NCBI GenBank assembly: GCA_964429355.1
Contig: CAYSCH010000005.1
Coordinates: 6,971-70,970 of the forward strand
DNA: 64,000 nt
From: JAAYAY01 sp964429355
Lineage (GTDB): Bacteria; Planctomycetota; Planctomycetia; Pirellulales; Thermoguttaceae
Direction of reading: 5' to 3'
Below, piece by piece: positions 51,819-60,803 of the stretch. The stretch's first letter is position 1; each line of letters opens with the position of its first letter. The position numbers and the translations under genes were made by a program. The notes beneath the pieces are model-generated. The model ran no database searches, had not been told where the DNA came from, and saw only the letters and a program-made list of their open reading frames with translations.

Positions 51819-52643
51819 ATGAAGGTTCCATTGCCCGAGTTTGACAAGCCGCCGGTCGTAGAGGTAGCCCTCTCGGTTCAATTTGAGAAACGGGACTCGC
51901 TCGGCGTTCCCCAATTGGGGTATCTTTGGCGGTTCTTCCGAGATCGGTTCCCCAAGACAGATGAGCAACCACCTTTGGAGCCGGCATTTGAGCGATTTGG
52001 CCCGAAGTCGGGAGGCCGGCCCGGAGTGCGTTTGGAACTAACCACTGGGCTTCCAAGGCCGCGAGTGTGGCTCTTGAACGACGAGGGTTCAGAGTTGGTA
52101 CAGATCCAGTCCGACCGTTTTGTGCGGAACTGGCGTAAACAAGAGGACGAAGACCAATATCCTCGCTATTCGTCATTGCGTGAATCGTTCCGTGCGGATT
52201 TTGAGCTCTTCTGTCGTTCCGTTGAGCAAGAGGGTTGGGGTCCCATCCAACCGAACCAGTGTGAGGTAACCTACGTCAATCTGATACCTGCGGGCGAAGG
52301 TTGGGATGAGTACGGTGAACTCGGGAAGATACTCACGGTGTTCTCCGGCAGTCACTCCAGTAATCAACTTGGAATCCCGGAAGAGGCTTCGTTGAGTGTC
52401 CAGTACTTGCTGAAGGAGGGAGACAAGCCGCTTGGTCGACTCTACATTGGGGCCAATCCCGTTGTTCGAGCGTCCGATGGGCAGGCGGCGTTTCGACTCA
52501 CCTTGACTGCGCGTGGGAAACCAGACGTCGGTGAAATCGAAGGTGTAATGAAGTTCCTCGATAGGGGACACGAGGCCATTGTTCGCGGTTTCGCATCCGT
52601 TACTACCAACGAGATGCATGGGATCTGGGAGCGAAAATCATGA
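51819..52643 (+). CDS. TIGR04255 family protein
   Basis: A 274-aa soluble protein of the sporadically distributed TIGR04255 family, whose hallmark is an opening of the type PLPEFDKPPVVEVALSVQF, then a middle with RVWLLNDEGSELVQIQSDRFVRNWRK and CEVTYVNLIP, and an end with DRGHEAIVRGFASVTTNEMHGIWERK. The biochemical role is not established. A GTG two codons upstream is an alternative start. Its stop overlaps the next start by 4 nt, giving a tight three-gene unit inside the proposed tRNA-Met island. Patchy distribution and an island setting suggest an accessory (defence or toxin-antitoxin-like) function, unproven. Confidence 0.82.
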   Translation: MKVPLPEFDKPPVVEVALSVQFEKRDSLGVPQLGYLWRFFRDRFPKTDEQPPLEPAFERFGPKSGGRPGVRLELTTGLPRPRVWLLNDEGSELVQIQSDRFVRNWRKQEDEDQYPRYSSLRESFRADFELFCRSVEQEGWGPIQPNQCEVTYVNLIPAGEGWDEYGELGKILTVFSGSHSSNQLGIPEEASLSVQYLLKEGDKPLGRLYIGANPVVRASDGQAAFRLTLTARGKPDVGEIEGVMKFLDRGHEAIVRGFASVTTNEMHGIWERKS

Positions 52644-53173
52644 GCGTCGACCTGTTGGATAGATTCAGGGGCAGCGATGTGCTATCCCAATCTCAGTGGC
52701 GCCCTCCGCGACGTTCGTCCCGAAGCAACTTCAGGGTGTTGGACGACATAACGAGTCAATCACGTTTCGTGGCGATTCCATTTGGTGAAGTCCAACTCGT
52801 ACTCGATGAACCGCCGCCTGAGTGGTGTCAGGATCAGCTTGCGGAAATCGCGGATCTCGGAAGTCTCGAGGCGGACTGGGACTCTTACGGGGCTCTCCCA
52901 GTGGCCCCAGAGTGCGCCGCGGCGGCGGTTGCCTTCCTGGTTGGCATCCTTGACAGAAGTACTCCAAGACCTTCGATCGTGCCCACTAGTCGCGGCGGAA
53001 TTCAGTTCGAATGGCATCGTGGGGGTGCTGATCTGGAGATCAGAGTTGAGTCTTCCGACGTGGTTCAGGTCTACTTTGCGGACGAACGTACAGGTGAAGA
53101 AAGCGAAATCACCTTTTCCGACAATCTCCTGCCGCTCAAGCCACTGTTGGACCGCATTTCTACCTCGGACTGA
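52640..53173 (+). CDS. Hypothetical protein, second gene of TIGR04255 cassette
   Basis: A 177-aa soluble acidic protein. The N-terminal third is basic and Ser-rich. The central LGSLEADWDSYGALPVAPE, then RPSIVPTSRGGIQFEWHRGGADLEIRVE, is a pattern I have seen in small proteins that accompany TIGR04255 genes, but I know no function. Translation is coupled by ATGA overlap with the upstream stop, and its own stop abuts the next start, so the three products are probably made in fixed ratio. Confidence 0.72.
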   Translation: MSVDLLDRFRGSDVLSQSQWRPPRRSSRSNFRVLDDITSQSRFVAIPFGEVQLVLDEPPPEWCQDQLAEIADLGSLEADWDSYGALPVAPECAAAAVAFLVGILDRSTPRPSIVPTSRGGIQFEWHRGGADLEIRVESSDVVQVYFADERTGEESEITFSDNLLPLKPLLDRISTSD

Positions 53174-53599
53174 GTGTCTTCGCCTGTCCTGATGCCGCCG
53201 GATAACCTGACCTACATTGACGATCCGACAATCGAGGACTCTGACCCATTATGGCGAAGAGTGCCGCCTCGGCATTTTGTCTTCGACCACAATCGGGGAT
53301 GTTGCCGTCCTTCCTCTGCCGCCTTTGACGATCACCCTGACGGCTCACCCATGTCTGTCGTCCTGGGCAAAGAGGTTCTTGCTGCAGGCCGCGATGCGAG
53401 TTCTATTGTGGCAGGCTTCGAAGGCTTCGGACTTGTCTCATTTCCTGCCGAACTGGCTCGCTCGAAGGGGCAGGGGGTCATACGGAAACCTCTGGAGGAT
53501 GAACCAGCTCACGCTGAGGTTTTCGGCAGAAAGACCAGGAGTGTGCAGAGGGCACTCGCAAAGGGTGCAAACTGGGTCTACTCTCCATCCCCGCAGTGA
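53174..53599 (+). CDS. Hypothetical protein, third gene of TIGR04255 cassette
   Basis: A 141-aa protein starting at GTG directly after the previous stop codon. It has LWRRVPPRHFVFDHNRGCCRPSSAAFDDHPDGSPMSVVLG near 27-66, a compact motif with conserved-looking His, Asp and Cys residues, and a C-terminal helix (KTRSVQRALAKGANWVYSP). No catalytic family recognised. Position and spacing make it part of the cassette. Confidence 0.68.
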   Translation: MSSPVLMPPDNLTYIDDPTIEDSDPLWRRVPPRHFVFDHNRGCCRPSSAAFDDHPDGSPMSVVLGKEVLAAGRDASSIVAGFEGFGLVSFPAELARSKGQGVIRKPLEDEPAHAEVFGRKTRSVQRALAKGANWVYSPSPQ

Positions 53600-53943
53600 T
53601 TTGTCGGGAAGTCGGCTGTATGACAAATCTCTAAGGCCTCCTCCCCAGTTATGGGTCTCCTATGGGCCAAATTGGCTCCGGAGTTATCTCGCTCTGCTGC
53701 TCGCGTGGCTTGCAGCCTCACGCGCGGGCGCGCGTATGTAAGCCGTTCGTGCAGCAACCGGAACTGACGACAAAGCCGCGGGGGGTGGGCGCAGAATGGG
53801 GCGCACTTCAGCGGCAACTCAAGGCGAGACGGGGCAGGGAACGGCCAGAAAGAAAAAGGCCCGCTCGATTCGGACCTTGTCTGTAACACGTTGCCGTTGA
53901 GTGCGTTAGGCGAAGAAAGTCAGGACGTGGCGAGTCCGGACGG
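53600..53943. other. Intergenic end of the island, no gene seen
   Basis: About 340 bp between the cassette and tRNA-Met. This is where an integrase gene would be expected next to the intact tRNA, but none is present; open frames are short and featureless. Confidence 0.45.
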
Positions 53944-53946
53944 AAG

Positions 53947-54019
53947 TAGGCCCGGCTGGATTCGAACCAGCAACCAACAGATTATGAGTCTGCTGCTCTA
54001 ACCGTTGAGCTACGGGCCC
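53947..54019 (-). tRNA. tRNA-Met (CAT)
   Basis: 73 nt with acceptor GGGCCCG/CGGGCCT, D-arm GCTC...GAGC, anticodon stem GCAGA/TCTGT around loop CTCATAA (anticodon CAT) and T-arm CTGG-TTCGAAT-CCAG; no encoded CCA. The G1-U72 pair and the C-rich acceptor suit an elongator-type Met tRNA; an Ile2 (lysidine) tRNA also has CAT and cannot be fully excluded. Its 3' 25 bp recur at 46757-46781. Confidence 0.92.
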
Positions 54020-54167
54020 AAGAGGGACAGACACCCAAGCAGTGCTCCGGGCTCGCGCCCCCACGCTCGGGTGCCATTCATTATCTCATCCATCCGGGGG
54101 ACTGCAAGGGCTGCAAGCGCCCCGCTGCGATATGAGTCTTCCCCTGGATCTGCCGCCACCGCTTCCG

Positions 54168-54177
54168 NNNNNNNNNN
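54168..54177. other. Assembly gap (10 N)
   Basis: A run of 10 N in the intergenic region between tRNA-Met and the hybrid kinase. True length unknown. Confidence 0.99.
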
Positions 54178-54204
54178 CTCCCGCCATGGCGCCTGGTACG
54201 TCCC

Positions 54205-56802
54205 TTACACCACTTCAGCCAACACCCTCGCAATCTCGGCAAACATCACGCTCGCCTTGATCGGCTTGGTCACGTAGCCGTCCATGCCCGCCTCCAGGCA
54301 ACGCTCGCGGTCGCCCTTCATCGCGTGGGCCGTCATGGCGATGATCGGTGTGCGGCGGTCGCTGCCCGATTGCTGCTCGCGAATACGGGCTGTGGCCTCG
54401 AAACCGTCCATCTCGGGCATCTGCACATCCATCAAGATCACGTCGCAGCTTCCTTTCTGCCAGGCCTCGATCGCCTCCCGGCCGTTGCTTGCCACCTCCA
54501 CGGTGTGCCCATTCTTCTCGAGCACGCGAACGGCAAACTTCTGGTTCACAGGGTTGTCTTCGGCCAGAATGATCTTCAGCGGCTTGAGGTCGGCCGTTGC
54601 CGCCAAAGCTTCCTTGGGCGAGGACTTCGACTGCCGATCGTTGACAACCGCCACGCCCACAGCCGCGGCGATCGCATCGAGCAGGGCCGACTGCTTGACC
54701 GGCTTCATCAGGTGCGACGCCACACCCAACTCGCGGCACCGCTGCGAGTCGCCCGATCGGCTTGCAGAAGTGAGCAGGATCAGCTTCGTGCCGCTGTGGA
54801 GCGGGCTCGCGTTGACCGTCGCCGCCAGTTCGAAGCCGTCCATCCCGGGCATATTCACGTCGGATATGATAACCCCAACTGGCTTTCCGGCGTTCCTTGC
54901 CTGGTCGAGGGCCCGAAGCGCTTCCTGCCCCCCCTCCGTCACGATCGGCTCCATCCGCCAGTTCTTCAGCATCTCCTCGAGAATCCGCCGGTTGGTCTGG
55001 TTATCGTCGACCACGAGGATCGTCGTTCCCTTCAAATCCCCCAGTTTCAGTTCGACCGTAAGCCTTGTTGCCGCTTGTCCGCGCCCGAACCGGGTGATGA
55101 AACGGAACTGGCTCCCCTTGCCCGGCTGGCTTTCGGCCCAGATTCGCCCGTCCATCAGTTCGACAAGTTGGGCGGAAATCGCCAGCCCGAGCCCCGTACC
55201 GCCAAAGCGGCGCGTCGTCGAGGTGTCGGCCTGCTCGAAGGGACGGAAGATCGCCTCGAGCTTGTTCTCGGGAATGCCCACCCCGGTGTCTTCCACAGAG
55301 AAACGGAGCCACACGTCGTCGGCGTTCTCGGATTCCACGGCCACACGGACCACCACCTCCCCTTTCTCGGTGAACTTGATCGCGTTGCCCACCAGGTTGA
55401 CGATGATCTGGCGGAGGCGGTGAATATCGCCGACCAGGTCGTCAGGCACGTCGGATTCCACATGGCATGCCAGCTCGAGATGCTTGCTGTGAGCCCGGAC
55501 CGCAAGGGTGTTGAGCGTGTCGGCCAGCCCGTTGCGAAGTTCGAAGTCGATCGGGTCCAGTTCGAGCTTGCCGGCTTCGATCTTGGAGAAATCGAGAATG
55601 TCGTTCAGCAGGGTCAACAGCGATTCGGCCGATGACTTGACCGTCGTCAGGTACTCGCGTTGCTCGTTGGTCAGATCCGTATCGAGGGCCAGGTCCGTCA
55701 TCCCCATGATTCCGTTCATAGGGGTACGAATCTCGTGACTCATGTTGGCCAGAAACGAACTTTTGGAGTGGTTGGCGTCTTCCGCGGCCTCCCTGGCGCG
55801 ATGCAGCTCTTCCTGCGCCCGGGCGATCAGTCCCGCAACGAACCAGATCGAAGCGAAGATCAGCAAGAGCGATAGCAGCAGCGTGACGGCCGTCGTGGTG
55901 ATGTGCTGGTTGGCGTTGCCCATGACCTCCGCCTCGGTGATCCGGGCAGCAAACCACCAATTGCACGACGAGATCGGCGCGTAGAAGTACCAGACCGGCT
56001 CGCCCGTCTCCCGGTCCACCATCGCCTGGAAACCCCGCGTCAGGCCGAGATCCGAGGCTGAACGTTTCTGGCTGCGGTGATGGGCAGCAAGATCCGAGAA
56101 CGTGTCCCGCAGGATCTGGTTCGGTTTGGGGGGGTAAACAAACTGCCCTTCGCTTGTGACCACAAAGAAGTCGAGCTCGTCCGCGTCGCTCACCCGGATC
56201 TTCTCATTGAGCGGCTCGAGCGGAATATCGACCGTCGTCACGCCCCGGAACTTGCCGTCGCGAGAGAACGGCACCGCATGCGTACACATCAGGATATCGC
56301 CGGCCCCTTTGTCGAAATACGGCGCCGTCCACAGCGCCTTCTTCTGCTGGCGAGGCACACAATACCACGTCCATTCGGGCTGAGTATAATCGTAAGAATC
56401 GGTAGCGATGTCGAGTTGTGCCAGTACTTCTTTATCACGATAAACGTAGGGACTGAAAAGCCGGCGTCCCTCGAATGTTCCCGGCTCAAAAGCGATGGCT
56501 GCCCCGTAGATCAGCTCCTGCTGCGAAACGTTGGCTCGAAGCTGCCCATACAGTTGTTCTTCCGTCAACTCCGGACAGGTTTCGAGAAACGTGGCAGTCG
56601 AACGCGCGATCTGGGCGACTTCGCAGAGATCCGCGTCGAATTCGCTCGCAAACCGCCCAGCCAGTTCCGTCACGTATTGCTGCACGTCGTGCCGGGCTTG
56701 CCGTTTCATCTGCACCAGGCTGAACGTGAAGATTGCCACGTAGATGACGGTGATCGGTACAACCGTCAAGAACAGGATTTTCCAACGTGTCGCTTGTCGC
56801 AT
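54205..56802 (-). CDS. Membrane hybrid histidine kinase with dCache sensor and two receivers
   Basis: An 865-aa kinase. Membrane helices at about 10-30 and 301-325 enclose a periplasmic dCache-like sensor (YGAAIAFEPGTFEGRRLFSPYVYR, WTWYCVPRQQKKALWTAPYFDKGAG, VPFSRDGKFRGVTTVDIPL), which in this family binds small molecules. HisKA has H356 in MSHEIRTPMNGI. HATPase boxes are VGNAIKFT, DTGVGIPE and GGTGLGLAIS. The first receiver (TILVVDDNQTNRR, VIISDVNMPGMDG) and second receiver (KIILAEDNPVNQK, VILMDVQMPEMDG) follow; there is no HPt. BarA/TorS-like layout without the last domain. Confidence 0.94.
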   Translation of the reverse strand: MRQATRWKILFLTVVPITVIYVAIFTFSLVQMKRQARHDVQQYVTELAGRFASEFDADLCEVAQIARSTATFLETCPELTEEQLYGQLRANVSQQELIYGAAIAFEPGTFEGRRLFSPYVYRDKEVLAQLDIATDSYDYTQPEWTWYCVPRQQKKALWTAPYFDKGAGDILMCTHAVPFSRDGKFRGVTTVDIPLEPLNEKIRVSDADELDFFVVTSEGQFVYPPKPNQILRDTFSDLAAHHRSQKRSASDLGLTRGFQAMVDRETGEPVWYFYAPISSCNWWFAARITEAEVMGNANQHITTTAVTLLLSLLLIFASIWFVAGLIARAQEELHRAREAAEDANHSKSSFLANMSHEIRTPMNGIMGMTDLALDTDLTNEQREYLTTVKSSAESLLTLLNDILDFSKIEAGKLELDPIDFELRNGLADTLNTLAVRAHSKHLELACHVESDVPDDLVGDIHRLRQIIVNLVGNAIKFTEKGEVVVRVAVESENADDVWLRFSVEDTGVGIPENKLEAIFRPFEQADTSTTRRFGGTGLGLAISAQLVELMDGRIWAESQPGKGSQFRFITRFGRGQAATRLTVELKLGDLKGTTILVVDDNQTNRRILEEMLKNWRMEPIVTEGGQEALRALDQARNAGKPVGVIISDVNMPGMDGFELAATVNASPLHSGTKLILLTSASRSGDSQRCRELGVASHLMKPVKQSALLDAIAAAVGVAVVNDRQSKSSPKEALAATADLKPLKIILAEDNPVNQKFAVRVLEKNGHTVEVASNGREAIEAWQKGSCDVILMDVQMPEMDGFEATARIREQQSGSDRRTPIIAMTAHAMKGDRERCLEAGMDGYVTKPIKASVMFAEIARVLAEVV

Positions 56803-56922
56803 GATCGCACCGCTTCACTCGTGCGGTTCCCAGATTCGAAGGCAGGAGACTCCCCCGAATCTTACGTCACGCGATACCGGCTCGCTATCCCTTCCGCGGC
56901 ATCGGAACGGCCTCGTACCTTG

Positions 56923-57000
56923 ACCTCAGAAACCGTTGAGCCTTTCACAAAGACTCGCGACTTGCCGGGAGCAGGCCATTTCGGCTCGAGCGGTAGCTCG
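56923..57000 (+). repeat. Dispersed structured repeat, copy 2
   Basis: A 78-bp element in the intergenic region between the kinase and the acyltransferase, similar to 47774-47849. It shares TTTCACAAAGA, GGGAGCAG, CCATT and the hairpin CGAGCGGTAGCTCG with that copy. Both copies are followed some 15-50 bp later by CTGCCGCCCTG. Confidence 0.7.
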
Positions 57001-57070
57001 CCACCAGCCTTCAGTCGGCGCCCGTTGGCAACTCTGCCGCCCTGGGAGCCTGCCCTGAAACTGCAAAGGA

Positions 57071-58204
57071 TCAGGCCGATCGGGCGGCCACCAAGGCTTC
57101 CGTATCGCCAAACCGGTCTTGATACCAGCGTTTGAACCGAAGCACCTGGGCCCGAGCCACGTCGCCGCGGAAATGGGTCATGCGGAAGCTCGTCACTTCG
57201 GCTGTTAGCCAGTATCGCTTCGCTTCGTAAGCGCCAACACCCAGATCGTAGTGCACGTCGCCCCGGCCGTGCCCGTCTTCCAGCATCGTGTGGTCGAGGA
57301 CTACCCCTGGCGAGCCGGCGCGGAAGTCGGGATCGTAGCCCTTTCGCAGTCCGAAAACTCGGCCATTCATGTGGTAGTTGTAAGCAAACGCAACTGGCTG
57401 ACCGTCAACCAGGATCAGGTTCAAATCCACCGCACCCGCACGCACGGCCGCCTCGTGGGCGTCGCGAAGAAAGGCCTCCACTTCCGCAGTGCAAATCGTG
57501 TTGCCCGTGGCCGACTCCGACTGCCAGCTTTTCTTGGCAATCGCAATGCACGCTTCGAACAGATCCCAGCGAGGATCGGCATCGCCGTAGGCGATCCCCT
57601 GCGGACGGTATCGCACGTAAGTCACATTGCCCAGATCCTCCAGACGGCGCCGACATCGCCGCACATTTTCACGCCAGCGGCTCGGCCGAGCTCTCCAGTA
57701 CTCGTCCCATGTCTCAGGCAGGTCGACAACCGACCCTCGCATCCACGGTTGCTTTCGGGGACGAAACCCAACCTGAACCATCGCCCACTCCGTTCGGCCT
57801 CGATCCGACCGGTCGCAGTCGATCCACCGCAGGTCCATCACGTCCCAGTCCCGCGGTGTTTCCCGAAGGTGTCGCATGGCGGCCACCAGGGTGGCCGTCG
57901 GGTTGGGACCGATGGGGCCGTAGAACGAGCCCCAATCCTGCAACGGGTAGGTCAGAAAGCGAACCGGTCCAACCCGCGTCGGCTCCGTGACGACAACCAA
58001 CGGCAGAATGCCGATCGTCTCACCCGCCGCCGACACAATCAGAACCCGCAACTGTTTGTCCGCCCCAAAATGCTGCCAGAACGTCTCCAGCCAATCGAGT
58101 GACTGAAAGAAGGTCGCATCGCGAGTCTTCAGCAGCAGGGAATGCCAGACAAGCCGGTAGGATGTCAGTTCTTCCATCGAACGGATTTCGGTGACTTCGG
58201 CCAT
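57071..58204 (-). CDS. FemAB/GNAT-like acyltransferase (BioF2-like)
   Basis: A 377-aa cytoplasmic protein from the ATG at 58204; the frame extends 22 codons further upstream without support. It has a double-GNAT layout of the FemAB-like family: FFQSLDWLETFWQHFGADKQLRVLIV and IGILPLVV in the first half, then the linker WRARPSRWRENVRRCRRRLEDLG and a second half with VDLNLILVDGQPVAFAYNYHMNGRVFGLRKGYDPDFRAGSPGVVLDHTML. Such enzymes in planctomycetes sit in polysaccharide or cell-surface clusters and probably transfer an acyl or aminoacyl group. Substrate unknown. Confidence 0.82.
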   Translation of the reverse strand: MAEVTEIRSMEELTSYRLVWHSLLLKTRDATFFQSLDWLETFWQHFGADKQLRVLIVSAAGETIGILPLVVVTEPTRVGPVRFLTYPLQDWGSFYGPIGPNPTATLVAAMRHLRETPRDWDVMDLRWIDCDRSDRGRTEWAMVQVGFRPRKQPWMRGSVVDLPETWDEYWRARPSRWRENVRRCRRRLEDLGNVTYVRYRPQGIAYGDADPRWDLFEACIAIAKKSWQSESATGNTICTAEVEAFLRDAHEAAVRAGAVDLNLILVDGQPVAFAYNYHMNGRVFGLRKGYDPDFRAGSPGVVLDHTMLEDGHGRGDVHYDLGVGAYEAKRYWLTAEVTSFRMTHFRGDVARAQVLRFKRWYQDRFGDTEALVAARSA

Positions 58205-58596
58205 GGCTTGCCTGGGGGAGAGAATGAAGAGAAGTCCGAGGCGATGCCCTTCAGGAGGAGCAAGGACCATTCCAAACTCTTGCGGATCCCGTGGACAAAG
58301 GGTCTTGAATCACAAACCACTGCTAAATAAAGACTTCCGAATAGCTCCCAGCTTTCCGTCCTCCTGGTTGCCCACCTGGATCGTTGCCCTGTGGCAACAC
58401 CGATGTGTCGATGTCGCCGAATCACAACCTCGAGCCCTCCCATATCTCAGCGGTGGCCTTACCATTTACTGGACGATTTCGACATCTTCGCGATACGATA
58501 GAACCGTACCGGCCGGAACCGGTTTGCCGCCGTGGGGGGGGCTGCCGCCGTGCCCGTTTGTCAAACACAAGCAACGCAAACCGCGGGGAACTCTGC
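58205..58596. other. Divergent intergenic region, no gene seen
   Basis: 392 bp between the acyltransferase gene (minus) and the MoxR gene (plus). It should contain both promoters. Nothing else stands out. Confidence 0.4.
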
Positions 58597-59526
58597 ATGG
58601 CTGTCGATCAAGAAACGCTCATTGTCCAGTTGGAGGATGGGCTGGCAGAAGTCGTTCTGGGCAAACGCGACGTGATCCGCCTGTGCATTGTCGCGCTCCT
58701 GGCGGGAGAACACGTGCTGCTGGAGGACGTCCCGGGGGTCGGCAAGACGCTCATTGGCAAGGCTATCGCGCGCGTCGTTTCCGGCACGTTCCGCCGCGTT
58801 CAGTTCACTCCAGACCTCCTGCCCGCCGACATCACGGGCAGTAGCCATTTCGATTCGAAGCGAAGCGAGTTTGTCTTCAACCGCGGGCCGATTTTCGCCA
58901 ATATCGTTCTTGCGGACGAAATCAATCGGACCACGCCTCGAACCCAGAGCGCCTTGCTTGAGGCCATGAGCGAGCGCCAGGTCTCGGTGGACGGCATGAC
59001 CCACCCGCTCGAACGACCGTTCATGGTGATCGCCACGCAGAATCCGCTCGAATTCGAGGGCACCTATCCACTGCCCGAGAGCCAGTTGGATCGTTTCCTG
59101 CTGCGAATCTCCGTGGGCTATCCGGACCGCCGACACGAACTCCAGGTTCTCGTCGACCACCGCGACGGAGAACCGGTCGACCGTCTGGAACCGATCCTCA
59201 CCAGCCAGCAGGTCGAGAGCCTGCAGAATGAAGTCCGCAATGTGCGAGTCGACGACTCGATCAACGAGTATCTGCTCAACGTGGTTCACGCAACTCGCAA
59301 CTGTGAGGATCTCCACGTCGGCGTGAGTATTCGCGGAGCGCTTTCCTACTATCGGGCATGCCAGGCCCTGGCGATGGTCGAATGCCGCGACTACGTCGTT
59401 CCCGACGACGTCAAACGGCTGGCGGTGCCTGTCCTTGCACACCGTGTCGTCACCAAAGGTTACCTNNNNNNNNNNTTGGAAGCCCTCATCGGACGCCTCG
59501 TCGAGGAAGTGCCGGTTCCCACGTAA
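58597..59526 (+). CDS. MoxR-type AAA+ ATPase, interrupted by an assembly gap
   Basis: About 310 aa from the ATG at 58597 (GGGGAA upstream). Walker A is EDVPGVGKT (43-51), Walker B IVLADEINR near 105-113, sensor ATQNPLEFEGTYPLPESQLDRFLLR and the C-terminal lid SIRGALSYYRACQALAMVECRDYVVPDDVKRL. MoxR ATPases act as chaperones with vWA/DUF58 partners. Ten Ns at 59466-59475 fall inside the last 25 codons; the frame happens to be kept, but residues there are unknown. First gene of a MoxR-DUF58-transglutaminase cluster. Confidence 0.92.
   Translation: MAVDQETLIVQLEDGLAEVVLGKRDVIRLCIVALLAGEHVLLEDVPGVGKTLIGKAIARVVSGTFRRVQFTPDLLPADITGSSHFDSKRSEFVFNRGPIFANIVLADEINRTTPRTQSALLEAMSERQVSVDGMTHPLERPFMVIATQNPLEFEGTYPLPESQLDRFLLRISVGYPDRRHELQVLVDHRDGEPVDRLEPILTSQQVESLQNEVRNVRVDDSINEYLLNVVHATRNCEDLHVGVSIRGALSYYRACQALAMVECRDYVVPDDVKRLAVPVLAHRVVTKGYXXXXLEALIGRLVEEVPVPT
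59466..59475. other. Assembly gap (10 N) inside the MoxR gene
   Basis: A run of 10 N near the 3' end of the MoxR coding region. MoxR homologues usually have a few more residues here than the four ambiguous codons allow, so the real gap is probably of different length. Confidence 0.99.
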
Positions 59527-59625
59527 CGGAGCCTCGCGATCTCCGCTCAGGGTGCAGCTGGGCATGTAGGATCCAGATGACCGCTGAACGCCGAACCCAA
59601 CAAAACCCCCGACGACTTTCCCCCT

Positions 59626-60795
59626 ATGCTCCACAGACGCCGCATTTCGCTCACCTCGGAGGGCCAGTACTATCTGGTCCTGATCAGCCTGCTGCTGATC
59701 GGCGCCATGCTGCGCGAGATCAACCTTTTGCTCCTTCTTTCCGCCCTGCTGGCCGGCCCCATGTTTCTCGGTTGGCGACTGGTGTTGATCACGCTTCGGG
59801 GGCTGAAAATCCGCCGCAAGATGCCCCGCGGCGTGTGCGCCGGCGATTTGCTGATCGTGAATCTCGAGGTCACAAACTCGCGGCGCAAGAACACCAGTTG
59901 GGCCCTCGTGGCGGAGGAGCAGATCGTGCGCATGAACGGCTCCCGTGAGGCCCCGGTCCGGCCGGCCGTGTTCTTCTCGCATATTCAGGCCGGGCAGACC
60001 CGCCAGCGCGAGTATCGCGGGCGTCTACCCCGACGCGGCCGTTATCGCGTTGGCCCCTTGAAGATCTCTACGCGGTTCCCTTTCGGGCTGTTTCGTGGAA
60101 CCATCACCGTCGATCAGGTCGATACCCTGATGGTGTACCCCCGGCTGGGACGGCTGACCGCGGCCTGGCGATCGCGCCATCGGGAATCCCATGAAGGGAC
60201 CCAGCGCCGGAAGCAGGGCCAGGCACGAATGTCGGGCGACTTCTACGGCGTGCGGGAATGGCAGAGCGGCGACAGCCGCCGTTGGATCCACTGGCGCAGC
60301 AGTGCTCGGCACAACATGCTGGTCGTTCGCCAGTTTGAGCAGCAGCGGCACCGCGACGTGGCCGTCCTGCTGGATCTGTGGGTGCCCGCCCGCCCAAAGA
60401 CGGCCGAGCGCGAAAACGTGGAACTGGCCGTCAGCTTCGCCGCCACCGTGATTGCCGATGCCTGCCGCCGCGGCGGTGGCAATCTCCTGATGGCCGTCGG
60501 CGCCGAAACGATCCAATTGGCCGGCGGAGCAGCCTCGCCACCCGTCATGGAAGAGGTCATGGCCCAACTGGCCCTGGCGGAGGCAACTCCCGCCGCGAGC
60601 CTGGCCAGACTGGTCGACGCCGTGCTGCCGAAAACGAGTTCCGATGCCGAGATCGTCGTGATCACCTCCCGAAGCCTGACGGGCGAGAACTCCGCCATGG
60701 CAGTCCTCGAACGTCACAGCCAGCGCGCCCCGAACCGGCGAGTCCTCACCGTCAGTACCACCACCGACAAACTGGACGAGTTCTTCCACCTGTAA
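59626..60795 (+). CDS. DUF58 domain membrane protein
   Basis: A 389-aa protein with two N-terminal membrane helices (about 15-55) and a cytoplasmic part. The DUF58 signature is GDFYGVREWQSGDSRRWIHWRSSARHNMLVVRQFE (about 205-239), followed by a vWA-like region (DVAVLLDLWVPA, IVVITSRSLTG). A Walker-type MIDAS is only partly kept. DUF58 proteins are partners of MoxR ATPases, and the gene lies between moxR and the transglutaminase gene, a widespread arrangement. Confidence 0.92.
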   Translation: MLHRRRISLTSEGQYYLVLISLLLIGAMLREINLLLLLSALLAGPMFLGWRLVLITLRGLKIRRKMPRGVCAGDLLIVNLEVTNSRRKNTSWALVAEEQIVRMNGSREAPVRPAVFFSHIQAGQTRQREYRGRLPRRGRYRVGPLKISTRFPFGLFRGTITVDQVDTLMVYPRLGRLTAAWRSRHRESHEGTQRRKQGQARMSGDFYGVREWQSGDSRRWIHWRSSARHNMLVVRQFEQQRHRDVAVLLDLWVPARPKTAERENVELAVSFAATVIADACRRGGGNLLMAVGAETIQLAGGAASPPVMEEVMAQLALAEATPAASLARLVDAVLPKTSSDAEIVVITSRSLTGENSAMAVLERHSQRAPNRRVLTVSTTTDKLDEFFHL

Positions 60796-60803
60796 TTCTT
60801 CCC

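Noticed and set aside
51627..52176. Minus-strand open frames over the start of the TIGR04255 gene
   Set aside because: Antisense to a gene with recognisable family motifs and coupled downstream genes.
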